From positions 1,426,001 through 1,490,000 of the forward strand of contig JAGKQI010000104.1 of the NCBI GenBank assembly GCA_018806915.1: DNA of 64,000 bases. Direction: 5' to 3'. Both the position numbers and the translations under genes were made by a program. The notes under the pieces are model-generated. The model searched no databases. It worked only from the letters and a program-made list of their open reading frames with translations, and was not told where the DNA came from. This document shows positions 54,007 to 63,923 of this stretch, in pieces (positions within the stretch are counted from its first letter, which is position 1; each line of letters starts with the position of its first letter). This DNA comes from Phytophthora colocasiae (Eukaryota; Oomycota; Peronosporomycetes; Peronosporales; Peronosporaceae).

Positions 54007-55704
54007 ATGGCCCCGACATTGGGTAAGAACGTGCACGACCTGGAACGACTCTCAGCAGTGAGTATCACCAAGGACCCCGACCGTCCTGATCAAACTGGTT
54101 ACTCAAGCGTGAAGACGCCCGATGGCACTGTGGACCTGGAGGGAGGTGCGCTACGCCCTGGTGGTATGCCCGTGCTGACGAGCAAGGACAACATTGGCAT
54201 CTTGTTCCAGTATGCTGCGGTTGGCGTCGTATATGGCATGCTCCCATCGACAGTGTACCCTGTGCTTCAACAGTACCTCAATTGCAGTGGAGCTCAAGTC
54301 TCCGCAGCGAGAGAGCTGGTAACGCTACCCTGGAGCTTCAAGGTCTTCTTCGGTATCATCTCAGATTGCTTCCCTGTAAACGGGTACCGTCGTCGCCCCT
54401 ACATGCTCATCGGGTGGACAGTTTGCATCTTGATGCTGCTGGTTATGGCTATCATGCCAATTGGCGAGCCGTACTACACTGTCCCATCGGACCGCGATAT
54501 CGATCCAACCGACTACACTCCGGAGATCGAGGCGCGTATCTATTACGACGCCTCCAGCCAAGGTGCGAAGTATGTGATGCTCATGTTTCTGGCCTCCTTT
54601 GGATACGTCTTCTCCGATGTCTGCTCAGACAGTATCGTTTGTGAACTTGCTCAACGGGAACCCATCGCGAAACGAGGCAAGACCCAGTCAGCTATATACA
54701 CAGTACGAACTGTGGTTGTGATCCTTGGCGAGCTGCTCGTCGGGTTCTGCTTCAATGGCGAAGAGTACGGTGGTGATTTCAACTTCTCATTGAGCTTCCC
54801 GCAACTTATGATCATCATGACGGTTCTTACCGCACCCGCAGTTCCGATCACGTGGTTCTTCATCAAAGAGGAAAAGTCGCAGCGTGTCAACTTCCGCAAG
54901 TACATTAACGAGTTCTGGGATCTGCTCTGCAAGCGTGTCGTGTACCAAGTCATCGCGTATCACTTCTTCTCGGGCATCTTCTCCAGCATCTCGTACACGG
55001 CTAGCTCACCGGTGCAGTCATACATGGTGAACGTCACGCCGATCAATGACACCTTAAACAATGTCTTGAGTCATGTGGCTTTTATGATCGGTATCATGGT
55101 CACATCCAAGTATGGTCTACACTGGAGCTGGCGCGGTATGATTGTCTGGACAGGTATCGTTGTCATCGTTGTGGATTGTGCTGTAGCACTGATCACTGTC
55201 TGGGACGTGTTCCGCAGTCAATGGTTCTGGCTTGGCCCTCCGATTGCTGTGCAGATTCCGAACGGTGTCTCCTGGATCACCGCTCTGTTCGTGACGGTCG
55301 AGATCGCTGGTGTTGGTAATGAAGGTGCTGTCTACGGTCTCGTGACGACGGTGGGCAACTTGGCGTCCCCCTTCGCATCGACTTTGACTCTGCTCATTGA
55401 TGGTCCGTTTGACATCACCAACACTCGGGTACAGATCGATGACTACTCGGTTCGCATGGACATCACTTACACTATTATCATTTCGTACGTGATGACCATC
55501 TTCTCGTGGGTTTTCCTGGTTCTGCTGCCGAGACAGAAACAGGATACACAGGAGCTTGCTCGAACAGGTGGGTCGAGTAAACTCCTTGGCGGGTTGACCA
55601 TCGCGTACTTGTCGTTCTCACTTGTCTGGTCTGTGACGGTGAATACCCTGGCCATCTTCGACAGCACTTCGTGTCTTCTCATTGCTGGTGGATCCGGATG
55701 CTAA
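54007..55704 (+). CDS. folate/biopterin (BT1) family transporter
   Basis: A 565-residue, intronless, 12-helix transporter of the BT1/FBT family. After a hydrophilic N-terminus it shows LFQYAAVGVVYGMLPSTVYP, the conserved WSFKVFFGIISDCFPVNGYR then RRPYM, SDVCSDSIVCELAQREP, and EGAVYGLVTTVGNLASPFAS. The family is large in oomycetes; known members carry folates, pterins or S-adenosylmethionine, so the substrate is not fixed. The C-terminus ends in a last helix and GGSGC. A decayed tandem copy follows at 56243. Confidence 0.85.
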   Translation: MAPTLGKNVHDLERLSAVSITKDPDRPDQTGYSSVKTPDGTVDLEGGALRPGGMPVLTSKDNIGILFQYAAVGVVYGMLPSTVYPVLQQYLNCSGAQVSAARELVTLPWSFKVFFGIISDCFPVNGYRRRPYMLIGWTVCILMLLVMAIMPIGEPYYTVPSDRDIDPTDYTPEIEARIYYDASSQGAKYVMLMFLASFGYVFSDVCSDSIVCELAQREPIAKRGKTQSAIYTVRTVVVILGELLVGFCFNGEEYGGDFNFSLSFPQLMIIMTVLTAPAVPITWFFIKEEKSQRVNFRKYINEFWDLLCKRVVYQVIAYHFFSGIFSSISYTASSPVQSYMVNVTPINDTLNNVLSHVAFMIGIMVTSKYGLHWSWRGMIVWTGIVVIVVDCAVALITVWDVFRSQWFWLGPPIAVQIPNGVSWITALFVTVEIAGVGNEGAVYGLVTTVGNLASPFASTLTLLIDGPFDITNTRVQIDDYSVRMDITYTIIISYVMTIFSWVFLVLLPRQKQDTQELARTGGSSKLLGGLTIAYLSFSLVWSVTVNTLAIFDSTSCLLIAGGSGC

Positions 55705-56242
55705 GAGATACCGTGCAGAAAGATCGCAAGGAGTGAGTTGTAGGGCCTTGTACAGACGAGCTCCTTCGCTAAATACATCACGCAGCATTTGTTTGACGGG
55801 ATACTTGAAGATGTTGATGTGGTATCATGAAGAGCACGCCGTTAGTCACAGGTAGAAAGCTGAAGCACTTACGCGAGTCGTGTTTATCAGTGCTAGTGAT
55901 TTGGTGGCGGTAATTACGACGCCGACGGTCCTCGCTGCTTGATTGGGGAGCAACCAGTGACAGAGCAGGCATCGGGGACGGTGGTGCATATTCGATCCTT
56001 CAGTATGATATGCGTGAGCCAGGCGTACAATGAGACCGACTAGCAAATTGAGCTGCATGAACGCTTGAGCGGTGTTGTAGTTTTTGTACGGCCAGTTCCT
56101 ATGACGCGGACAGGAGATTGCTGGGGCAGTAAAGCTCCCTCTGCGGGAGTCAACCTTCTCGGAAATCATCGAACTCATTCCAAGTTTTCTTTCATCGAGC
56201 ACAAGCCGCCACACCACTGTAGTCAAGACCGGTATCATCACC
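55705..56242. promoter_or_regulatory. spacer between the BT1 copies
   Basis: 538 bases without a supportable gene. CTCATTCCAAGTTTTCTTTC at 56174-56193, 50 bases before the second ATG, resembles the oomycete core promoter, so the pseudogene may still be transcribed. Confidence 0.55.
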
Positions 56243-57891
56243 ATGCCCCCAACACCAAACACAAATGTGTACGACCTGGAACGGCTATCGGCCGTGAGCT
56301 TGAGCGTCACTAAGGATCCCGACCATACCGGGTATGCCAGTGTTAAGACTCCCAACCAATTTGCCGAAGAGTTGGAAGGGGGTGCGTTGCGTCCTGGTGG
56401 TATGCCTGTGCTCACCAGCAAAGACACAATCGGCTTGCTGTTCCAGTACGCTGCTGTTGGCGTCGTATACGGGATGCTGCCTGAGACCATCTACCCCTTT
56501 ATGGAGGAGTACCTCAATTGTAGCGGCGCGCAGGTAGCAGGAGCTCGTGGTGCTCCCATGGAGCTTCAAGGTCTTCTTCGGTATCATCTCCGACTGCTTC
56601 CCCATCTACGGATACCGTCGCCGCCCGTACATGCTCATTAAGTGGACAATTTGTATCCTGATGCTGCTGGTTATGGCTATCATGCCAATTGGCAAGCCAT
56701 ACTACAGCGTCGCGTCCGATCGTGACATCGACACTGCCGATTACACTCCAGAGATTGAGGCCCGAATCAACTACAACGCTCCCAGTGAAGGTGCCAAGTA
56801 CGTCATCATCATGTTCTTCGCCGCGGTTGGCTACGTCTTCTCCGACGTCTGTTCTGACAGTATCGTGTGTGAACTTGCTCAGCGGGAACCGGAAGCAAAG
56901 CGTGGCAAAACTCAATCGGCCATTTACGCCGTGCGCTACGTGGTTGTGATCCTCGGTGAGCTGTTAGTTGGCTTCTGCTTTAACGGAGCGGAATACGGCG
57001 GCGATTTCGACTTCTCGCTCAGCTTTCCTCAGCTCATGATCATCATGACCGTGCTAACTGCACCAGCCCTCCCTATAACGCGGTTCTTCATCAAGGAAGA
57101 GAAAACGGAACGCGCGGACTTCCGCATATACATCAAGGAGCTCTGGGGCCTGCTCTGCAAGCGCGTCATGTACCAGATCATTGCCTACCATTTCTTTGCT
57201 GGTATCTTCTCCAGTATTTCGTACACAGCCAGTTCCCCGTGCAGTCCTACATGGTAGATGTGACGCCCATCAACAGCACACTCAACGACGTTCTCGGTTC
57301 TTAATCGGTATCATGGTCACATCCAAGTCTCCACTGGAGCTGGCGCGGTATGATCGTCTGGACGGGTATCGTTGTCATCGTTGTGGATTGTGCTGTTGCA
57401 CTGATCACAGTCTGGGACGTGTTCCGCAGTCAATGGTTCTGGCTTGGCCCTCCAATTGCAGTGAATATCCCAAGTGGTGTAGCTTGGATCATCGCACTAT
57501 TCGTGACGGTCGAGATCGCTGGTGTTGGTAATGAAGGTGCTGTCTACGGTCTCGTGACGACGGTAGGTAACTTGGCTTCTCCGTTACGACTCTGACTTTA
57601 TTTATCGATGGCCCATTCAACATCACCAACGCCCGCGTACAGTCCGATGACCACTCTGTCCGTATGGATATCACTTACACTATTATCATCTCGTACGCAA
57701 TGACCATCTTCTCATGGGTCTTTCTGTTCTTACTACCGAACTCGCTCGAACGGGTGGCTCTAACAAGATCTTGGGCGGGTTAACGATCGCGTACCTGTCA
57801 TTCTCGCTCGTCTGGTCCGTCACCCTCAAACAGTCTTGCCATCTTCGACAGCACTTCGTGTCTCCTCATCGCAGGAGGCACTGGTTGCTAA
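56243..57891 (+). pseudogene. BT1 family transporter, tandem copy with multiple indels
   Basis: The copy aligns with the gene at 54007 over its full length. The first 100 codons are open (MPPTPNTNVYDLERLSAVSL). A small indel near 56540 shifts the frame. The next part, with WSFKVFFGIISDCFPIYGYR, is open to 57235, where one base is missing (SYTASSP then out of frame). Further deletions are seen near 57295 (at least nine bases), 57330 (about five), 57585 (about eight) and 57740 (about 18). The final GTGC end is out of frame. It is a clear pseudogene unless the assembly is faulty, though the promoter-like site remains. Confidence 0.85.
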
Positions 57892-58035
57892 AGAGGACGG
57901 TGATAAGACGTCAAGCAAATGACATTCACTCCTTCTCCACTTCAACATCCAGTGTATTTTTGTGTAATTGACACAAATTCAATTTGATTGGTTTAAAAAA
58001 ACATACCAATTGACTGGCGTCACTCCTTTCTTCTT

Positions 58036-58054
58036 CCTCATTCTTACATTCTCC
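58036..58054 (+). promoter_or_regulatory. initiator-like site before the SR protein gene
   Basis: CCTCATTCTTACATTCTCC, 41 bases before the next ATG, fits the CATTYYNCAWT-type oomycete core promoter loosely (TTACATT). Confidence 0.5.
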
Positions 58055-58094
58055 AAGTCAAGCACAGGTCCAAAAGGTTCCCAAAGGTTACATC

Positions 58095-58898
58095 ATGTCC
58101 AACACACGCGTCTACGTAGGCAATCTCCCCATCGACATCCGCACGCGTGAGGTGGAGGACATCTTCTACAAGTATGGGCGCATCCGCGACATCGAGGTGA
58201 AGTTCCCGTCGCGTCCGCCTGCGTTCGCCTTTGTGGACTTTGAGGACTCACGCGACGCTGAAGACGCCATTCGCGGCCGTGATGGCTACGAATACGACGG
58301 CGCGCGGCTGCGCGTGGAGCTTTCTATGGGCGGAAGACGTGAGCGTCGCGAGAGACCGGCGCGCTTCCCGCGTAACGTTCGCGGCAATGGCGAATTCTCC
58401 GTGGAGGTGTCGAACCTGCCACCTCGTGCATCATGGCAGGACCTGAAGGACTTTATGCGCAAGGCCGGCGACGTGACATTTACGGAGGTGGATGGACAAG
58501 GCGGTGGCATTGTGGAGTACAGCAACAAGCGTGATATGAAGTACGCGGTGGAGAAGCTAGACGACACGGAGTTCCGTGGCCGCAGCGGTTCTGCCGTCGT
58601 GCGTGTACGTGAACGCGGTAGCCAAAACAGCCGTAGTCGATCGCGTAGCCAGTCGCCTCGTTCCAGTAAGAAACGCAGCCGCAGTCGCAGCGAAGGGGAC
58701 GCTGAAGGAGAGAAGAAGGCCAAGCGCAGTGAGTCGGAGGAGAAGGAGCCTGAGAAGGAGAAGGACGCCGAGGACAAGAAGGACGGTAAGGAAGAGACCG
58801 AGGAGGATGCTAATGCTAGTGAAGAGGATGCGGAGTCGGAGACCGAGGAGCCGACGAAGGAGGAAGAGCAGCCTAAGGAAACGGAGACCGAGGAGTAA
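58095..58898 (+). CDS. SRSF1-like SR splicing factor
   Basis: A 267-residue intronless RNA-binding protein of the SRSF1/ASF type that would act in pre-mRNA splicing in the nucleus. RRM1 (residues 3-75) has RNP2 VYVGNLP and RNP1-like [10 protein letters not shown]. The second, pseudo-RRM carries the diagnostic [15 protein letters not shown] near residue 113. A short RS region ([20 protein letters not shown], about 180-205) is followed by about 60 residues almost entirely of Glu, Lys, Asp, Thr and Ala, an acidic tail not usual in SRSF1. The gene converges on the UAP1 gene across a 561-base 3' gap. Confidence 0.9.
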   Translation: MSNTRVYVGNLPIDIRTREVEDIFYKYGRIRDIEVKFPSRPPAFAFVDFEDSRDAEDAIRGRDGYEYDGARLRVELSMGGRRERRERPARFPRNVRGNGEFSVEVSNLPPRASWQDLKDFMRKAGDVTFTEVDGQGGGIVEYSNKRDMKYAVEKLDDTEFRGRSGSAVVRVRERGSQNSRSRSRSQSPRSSKKRSRSRSEGDAEGEKKAKRSESEEKEPEKEKDAEDKKDGKEETEEDANASEEDAESETEEPTKEEEQPKETETEE

Positions 58899-59459
58899 AG
58901 CGGCTCGACGGACAAGCAGTAGGCAGGAACAAGGAACGGAAGGAGATTGGAGCGGAGCTGGACCTTTTTGAGAAAACGACTGGACGGACCGAGGGACGAG
59001 AACTTACCGTGGAAACAGCCTGGACTTACCCTGAGCGTGTGCGTGCGTGAGTCTGGTTGTTGCTGCGATAGTCGGTGTTCTCTTACCGTGTACCTTGTGT
59101 GCCCCCTGTTCTTGTTTTTTTTTTGCTGTACACGGCTCGAGAGCATGTGCATAGTGACTTTTATTTTTTTTCTTACCTTGTTCGCCTGGCCGATGGACGC
59201 GTGGATTTCGACCAGACTGGACGCTGGCTGGCTTGCATGGATCTGGCGTGGACAACGGAGCGAAGGATGACGCGGCTGCGGCTTGGATGGCGTAAAAGCG
59301 AAGAAGCGGATGGAGATTGGAAGATAGACACGTCTAAGATGGGGAGACATCGTAGTGTTAGAGCTTTGATGCTCCCATTTCAGGTTGAGCGGTAAGAGAA
59401 TGAATTTCACTTTCACATTTACAGGTGTAGTTTGAAGTTGCTCTACCTACAATGTTTCT
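58899..59459. other. convergent 3' region
   Basis: 561 bases between the SR protein stop and the UAP1 stop. It is pyrimidine-rich in places (T runs at 59116 and 59160). No gene seen. Confidence 0.6.
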
Positions 59460-60923
59460 TCAGTTGCGTCCCAGCACGACAGGTAGCTGAATTGGAGACT
59501 GCAAACGCGCCACCTCCTCCAGGCCTTCGCCATTGTACGACAGAGATGGCAGGATTTCGCAGATCGCGTCGGGTTCGCTGTCCGCGAAGGTTGCACCTGC
59601 TTCAAGCAGCCAGCGCTTGCATTGCTCCGAGATGAGCTGTCGTGCAGTGTCAGGCGAGTCTGAGGCTGCCCCCGGCGCGTTCTTGACAGGAGCGAACTCG
59701 TCTTCGCGAGCCACACCGAGCACCTTCATACTCTTGGAAAGCGGGAAAACGTCGAAGATAAAAGTTTCGAGCTTGATGCCCGTGTTGGTCGTAGGTGTGA
59801 TGGTTTGTGCGCCATCGTCACTTACGTACGGGATTTTCTTCTTCGCTACATGATATTCTGCGTCGGTCTGGTTGCAGCAGCGTTGAAGGAAGTCAAGACG
59901 GAAGAAGTGGTTGCAAATGTTCGCTGCTCCGAAGCTGAGCTTGCCGGTCTTTGGATCCACTTGCTCTGACGCAGCACGGTCAAGCTCAGAATACTCGACG
60001 ACGCAGTATGCTCCATTGCGCTTAGCCACCACACCAACACTCTCATCAGGTCGAGTCTTCCACACTACCTTGTTCGCACAGTCAGCGTCCTGATCAACAC
60101 AGTATCCGATAAACACTGGGTCCGCCACCTTGCAGAGCACGTTGTCCACGGAAAACACGTGCAGGTACTGCACGTTGCGCACGCTAAGGAGATCAAGTAC
60201 ACCACTGCGCTTCAGAGCTGGGTAGATACCTCCGTTGCCATCCGAAGCCGTTGCCAACTGGCTCTTCGTCTCAAGAATGAACTTGCCATCGTTAGCAAAG
60301 CAAGGAAGCGTGCCTTGACGGAAGAAATGAAGTTGATCTGCTGAGAGTCCGAAGTAGCTGTTGTCTCGGAAGAAGTCCACCGTGGTTTCATGGTTCATTT
60401 CACTCGTCATAACGAGTAGGGGGATTTGAGGTAACTCGGCCAGGCTAAAGCGGGTCTTCGCTAGCTCTTGCACTTTAAGAACTCGCAAAGCAAACAGCTC
60501 AAAGAGCGTCTTCCCAGAAGGGAGGCCGATGTCGTACATGCCCTTGGGCCCAGCGAATCCTAGTCGTGTTCCTTGACCGCCACTTAGCACCAACGCCCCC
60601 GCCGTCCCCTTCGAAACGGCCTCCAGACCCAAGTCGAGCCATTTTTCCTTCAGTTCCGGTGCAGTTTCGCTTAGCTGATGCACTACGCCCTCCTCCAAAG
60701 GTGTGACCTCACCAGCAACGACGTCTGCTACGCTGTCGGCCTTCGTTGATCTCTCGAATAAAGCACCAATCTGGTGCGGGTCATATTGTCGGAGGCTCTC
60801 TACCAGCTTAACTGTGTCTTGAGCACTGACTTTGCCTGCATCGACGAACTGGAAGACGTGGTCCTGGCCTGCTTCTTCGTACGTTTTCCGAAGAGAAGCT
60901 GGAATACCTCCCTCACCGTCCAT
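59460..60923 (-). CDS. UAP1: UDP-N-acetylglucosamine pyrophosphorylase
   Basis: A 487-residue intronless enzyme that makes UDP-GlcNAc from GlcNAc-1-phosphate and UTP in the cytosol, feeding chitin, glycoprotein and GPI synthesis. The nucleotide-binding signature LSGGQGTRLG is at about residues 113-122. Further family blocks are PSGKTLFELFALRVLKVQEL, TSEMNHETTVDFF, HFFRQGTLPCFANDGKFIL and GNGGIYPALKRSGVLDLL, then the HVFSVDNVLCKVADP metal-site region and GVVAKRNGAYCVVEYSEL. Length and motif order are standard for eukaryotic UAP. Confidence 0.95.
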   Translation of the reverse strand: MDGEGGIPASLRKTYEEAGQDHVFQFVDAGKVSAQDTVKLVESLRQYDPHQIGALFERSTKADSVADVVAGEVTPLEEGVVHQLSETAPELKEKWLDLGLEAVSKGTAGALVLSGGQGTRLGFAGPKGMYDIGLPSGKTLFELFALRVLKVQELAKTRFSLAELPQIPLLVMTSEMNHETTVDFFRDNSYFGLSADQLHFFRQGTLPCFANDGKFILETKSQLATASDGNGGIYPALKRSGVLDLLSVRNVQYLHVFSVDNVLCKVADPVFIGYCVDQDADCANKVVWKTRPDESVGVVAKRNGAYCVVEYSELDRAASEQVDPKTGKLSFGAANICNHFFRLDFLQRCCNQTDAEYHVAKKKIPYVSDDGAQTITPTTNTGIKLETFIFDVFPLSKSMKVLGVAREDEFAPVKNAPGAASDSPDTARQLISEQCKRWLLEAGATFADSEPDAICEILPSLSYNGEGLEEVARLQSPIQLPVVLGRN

Positions 60924-60998
60924 GTTTGTAGCCGAAGTGTCAGTAGATTATGGTGTCGATCTACAATCTAGATCCTTTGTAGAAGTATATGATACCAG

Positions 60999-61791
60999 TT
61001 AACCCCCCCGCTCTCAACCGTTGTATATGACTACATTAGTGGTCCACACCAGAATTGGCTTATTCTTAACATGTTGTATAATACAACATGTTAAAAACCG
61101 TGAAATGCACGCGGGTAGGTGAATATTGTAACAAGAAAAGCCAGAAAAGTGCTAAGGCCAAGACACAGATAGATTCACTGATTTGTGACAAGACTCCGGA
61201 TCTTGGTGGCCGCGTGGCCACCAAGATGCTGAGAACAGGGGGCAGGAAGAAGAGAAGGAGGAGCCGCAGGAGGGAGATGAAGAAGAGAAAGAGGACGAGC
61301 AGGAGGGAGAAGAAGAAGCGAAAAAAGACGAGCAGGAGGAAGCGGAAGAGGAGGAGGTGGGCGAGGAGGAGTCGTAAGAAGCGTTAGGACGATGGTAGCG
61401 AACAAGACAAGTAGGAACACTGATGATTACAATCGCAAAGAAAAGATTGCTTGCAACATGATGTTCAATCCTCTGAACTGAAGCATGGCATAGCTAGGCA
61501 AAAATGTTTGCTCTGTGTCAACTTCAAATAAAAGGCCCAAACCAGTCGCAGTATATACAACATACACCCACCTGCGAGACTGGAGAAGGTGTATATGACA
61601 ACTTCGCTGGTACATAGCGCTGCGCACGATGTGCAAGCAATCAGGTTGCCTTCCCGCAGTACAGACTTTACACTCGTACTTATCACAGGTAATACAAAAA
61701 TCAAGATTAGACTGTCCTTAACATGTAGTATTATACAACATGTTAAAGACTTGCCGGGGGGTCAAAATAGGCTTGAGAGCGGGGGGGTTAA
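60999..61791. mobile_element. piggyBac-like non-autonomous element (MITE)
   Basis: The element is bounded by TTAA at 60999-61002 and 61788-61791. Between them are perfect 15-base inverted repeats, CCCCCCCGCTCTCAA on the left and its complement on the right. TTAA duplications with CCC-starting TIRs are the mark of piggyBac. Two 29-base subterminal palindromes lie at 61066-61094 (14-base arms TTAACATGTTGTAT) and 61718-61746 (one mismatch). No transposase is encoded in the 785-bp interior. A GA-rich tract at 61235-61380 can be read as a very basic frame (61088-61387) or, in another frame, as an acidic Glu-rich one ending EEEVGEEES. Confidence 0.8.
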
Positions 61792-61795
61792 CCAG

Positions 61796-62114
61796 CTATT
61801 AGCCTAATGAAATTTATCACAACTCTGATTGGCCAGTTGTTCTGAGCTGAATTTTGGTACATCATTGAATTCCCTAAACTGAGGAGGCCTCAAGCATTAC
61901 ATCCGCTGCAACTGTGATATTTTTTCAGATTTTACATACAGAGTTGTGATATGAAACTATCACACTTGACTGAAGTGCGCTGCAATATGGATTTAGCAAA
62001 CTTGGATTGAGTATAGTCTCGTAAAAGCTGGTAGATTTACGTCAAGTGTGATAGTCGACAATCACAGTGGCGGCGACCTTTGGCTGAGGAGTTTTTATTC
62101 ACACATCAAAAACA
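61796..62114. repeat. inverted-repeat-rich leader of the Crypton gene
   Basis: Two perfect inverted repeat pairs lie here: ATCACAACTCTG (61816-61827) with its complement at 61939-61950, and CTATCACACTTGAC (61957-61970) with its complement at 62041-62054. They share the ATCACA core. They may be ends or recombination sites of the Crypton element, which is inference. Confidence 0.6.
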
Positions 62115-63923
62115 ATGGCGCGCGGGAAAAAGCGACGTGTAAATGACTGCGTTGATGGAGCTGCAGTGGCTCAAGTTCTACAGTCCAAGCGAACGAACAC
62201 AAGTACCAAACGAACGTATCAGTCTAAGGTAAAGACGATTATCGCGTGGTTAGCTGAGCATCACCCCAGTGCCATTGATGTAGAACGCGAAACTTTGCAA
62301 CTTCCATTGGCTAAAAGCATAGTGCTCGATTTTTTTGGTTATATATGCAGTCCAGCAAACACATGCGACCAGGATGGCATTCATGCCAATGATGCACCAA
62401 GTGTTCCACTGTCAGTATCGTGTGTGTGGGGATACCGGAGCGCTCTAGTCGATGTGTACCATTCTCGCCTACTGGATCTAGAGAGTTCTCTGGACACTGA
62501 GCTGCGTCGAATGCTGGAAGGCTACGAGAAAGTGATCAATCGTTTAAAGAGGCGTGGGCTAATGAAGATTAAAGAAGGCAAACGTGATCTCAAAAGTTCA
62601 GGATACGGTATCCTTGCATTAAAGCTGATGAAAGATGCACCAACGCGAAAAGGACAGTCTTGGTCTACAATTATGTTTGGCTGGGGATATTTCGTGCTGA
62701 TGTGGAATTTAATGAGTCGATCGGAGTCCGTCGACGCAATAATGCTGCAGCATATTGACTGGTCAGAGGATTGCCTTATCGTGGAGGAACAGGGTCACAA
62801 AGGTGACCAAACTGGAGCTGAGAAGTTTGGCAAGCATGTATATGCAAACCCTTATGAACCGTCACAGTGTCCAATACTTGCGCTTGCTGTGCTTCTTTTT
62901 TCATGTCCAGAGCGTGGGCCCGGAGGCAAGCAGCAACTGTTTCTCGGTGGAGATAATAGAAATCGGTTTGGGCGAATTTTACGTCGGATAGTTCTCGCAT
63001 TAAACGAGGATGAATTGGCGAGTCTCGGGTGCAATACCGAAGATATCGGCACTCACAGTTTGAGGAAAGGAAGTAGTTCTTATGCACTTGGGCAAGTAAA
63101 TGGACCAACACCTGTCTCGGTCTACTTACGAATGGGGCAAAGTCTGGGGAAATTAAAAGATCGCTATATTCACTTTGGAGAGGGAGCTGATCAGCTGTGT
63201 GGGCGGATGATTGCCGGTTTACCCTTTAGTTCTGAGAGGTTTGCTGTGCTCCCGCCCCATTTTCCTAGCTCAATAACCAGTCAAATGGATATTCAGTACT
63301 GGAATACGATAGTAAGTGGCTATTCGAACTATCCCCGTGGTATTCAATCTGCTTTCCCTTTCTTTCTGGCATCAATTATCTACCATGAACAATTTCTTCG
63401 TGACACATTACTGGGTTCCCATCCAATTTTTAAGGCGCGGATATTTACAGCGAATGGACTACTACATCAGCAGCGCGGGATATCTATATTAGCTATTGGT
63501 GTTTGCAGTAGCACCGGCATGAAAGCAACTGGTATCCCCGCGCATCTTGCCATTGCAAAACAAGTTGACCAGTTACGGGATGAAATAAAGACGCTTCGTC
63601 ACGAAATGATTGGTCTGAAGACTGATATGACTGGTTCACTACCCCAAAACGTCGCGTCATTGGTGGTCAGTGAATTACGACAAAACTTTGTAGTTAATGG
63701 CGTTGTTCCGGTATCGCTTCGGGATATCGACTCTAGAATTGATGAGTTGCGAGCTAATCTCGCAGCAGAATTTCGTCAGGTAGTGTGTGGAGTACATTCA
63801 AACGCTGAAAACCTCACTACACCATCTCCTCAAACCCAACCTACATCCTGGAAAACGTGGAATTGGGGATGGTCTGCTGTACCATTCCGTGCCAATGAAT
63901 TGGGAGTTTCCTGCTCGAACTAG
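62115..63923 (+). CDS. Crypton tyrosine recombinase
   Basis: A 602-residue intact ORF of a Crypton, a DNA transposon that moves by tyrosine recombinase chemistry without a DDE transposase. The N-terminus is basic (MARGKKRRVND), followed by a helical SAM-like DNA-binding region. The catalytic domain keeps the expected residues: Arg202 in MSRSESV, the His314-x-x-Arg317 pair in HSLRKGSSS, and the nucleophile Tyr351 in DRYIHF. The C-terminal 130 residues contain a coiled coil (VDQLRDEIKTLRHEMIGLKT) and a Trp-rich end. Cryptons of this kind are known from oomycetes. The element's right end probably lies beyond the window. Confidence 0.8.
   Translation: MARGKKRRVNDCVDGAAVAQVLQSKRTNTSTKRTYQSKVKTIIAWLAEHHPSAIDVERETLQLPLAKSIVLDFFGYICSPANTCDQDGIHANDAPSVPLSVSCVWGYRSALVDVYHSRLLDLESSLDTELRRMLEGYEKVINRLKRRGLMKIKEGKRDLKSSGYGILALKLMKDAPTRKGQSWSTIMFGWGYFVLMWNLMSRSESVDAIMLQHIDWSEDCLIVEEQGHKGDQTGAEKFGKHVYANPYEPSQCPILALAVLLFSCPERGPGGKQQLFLGGDNRNRFGRILRRIVLALNEDELASLGCNTEDIGTHSLRKGSSSYALGQVNGPTPVSVYLRMGQSLGKLKDRYIHFGEGADQLCGRMIAGLPFSSERFAVLPPHFPSSITSQMDIQYWNTIVSGYSNYPRGIQSAFPFFLASIIYHEQFLRDTLLGSHPIFKARIFTANGLLHQQRGISILAIGVCSSTGMKATGIPAHLAIAKQVDQLRDEIKTLRHEMIGLKTDMTGSLPQNVASLVVSELRQNFVVNGVVPVSLRDIDSRIDELRANLAAEFRQVVCGVHSNAENLTTPSPQTQPTSWKTWNWGWSAVPFRANELGVSCSN

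Noticed and set aside
55846..56490. 214-codon minus-strand frame upstream of the second BT1 copy
   Set aside because: Much of it is the reverse strand of the BT1 N-terminal coding sequence; no recognisable domain.
58286..59416. 376-codon minus-strand frame over the SR protein gene
   Set aside because: Ser/Arg-rich antisense of a clear RRM protein.
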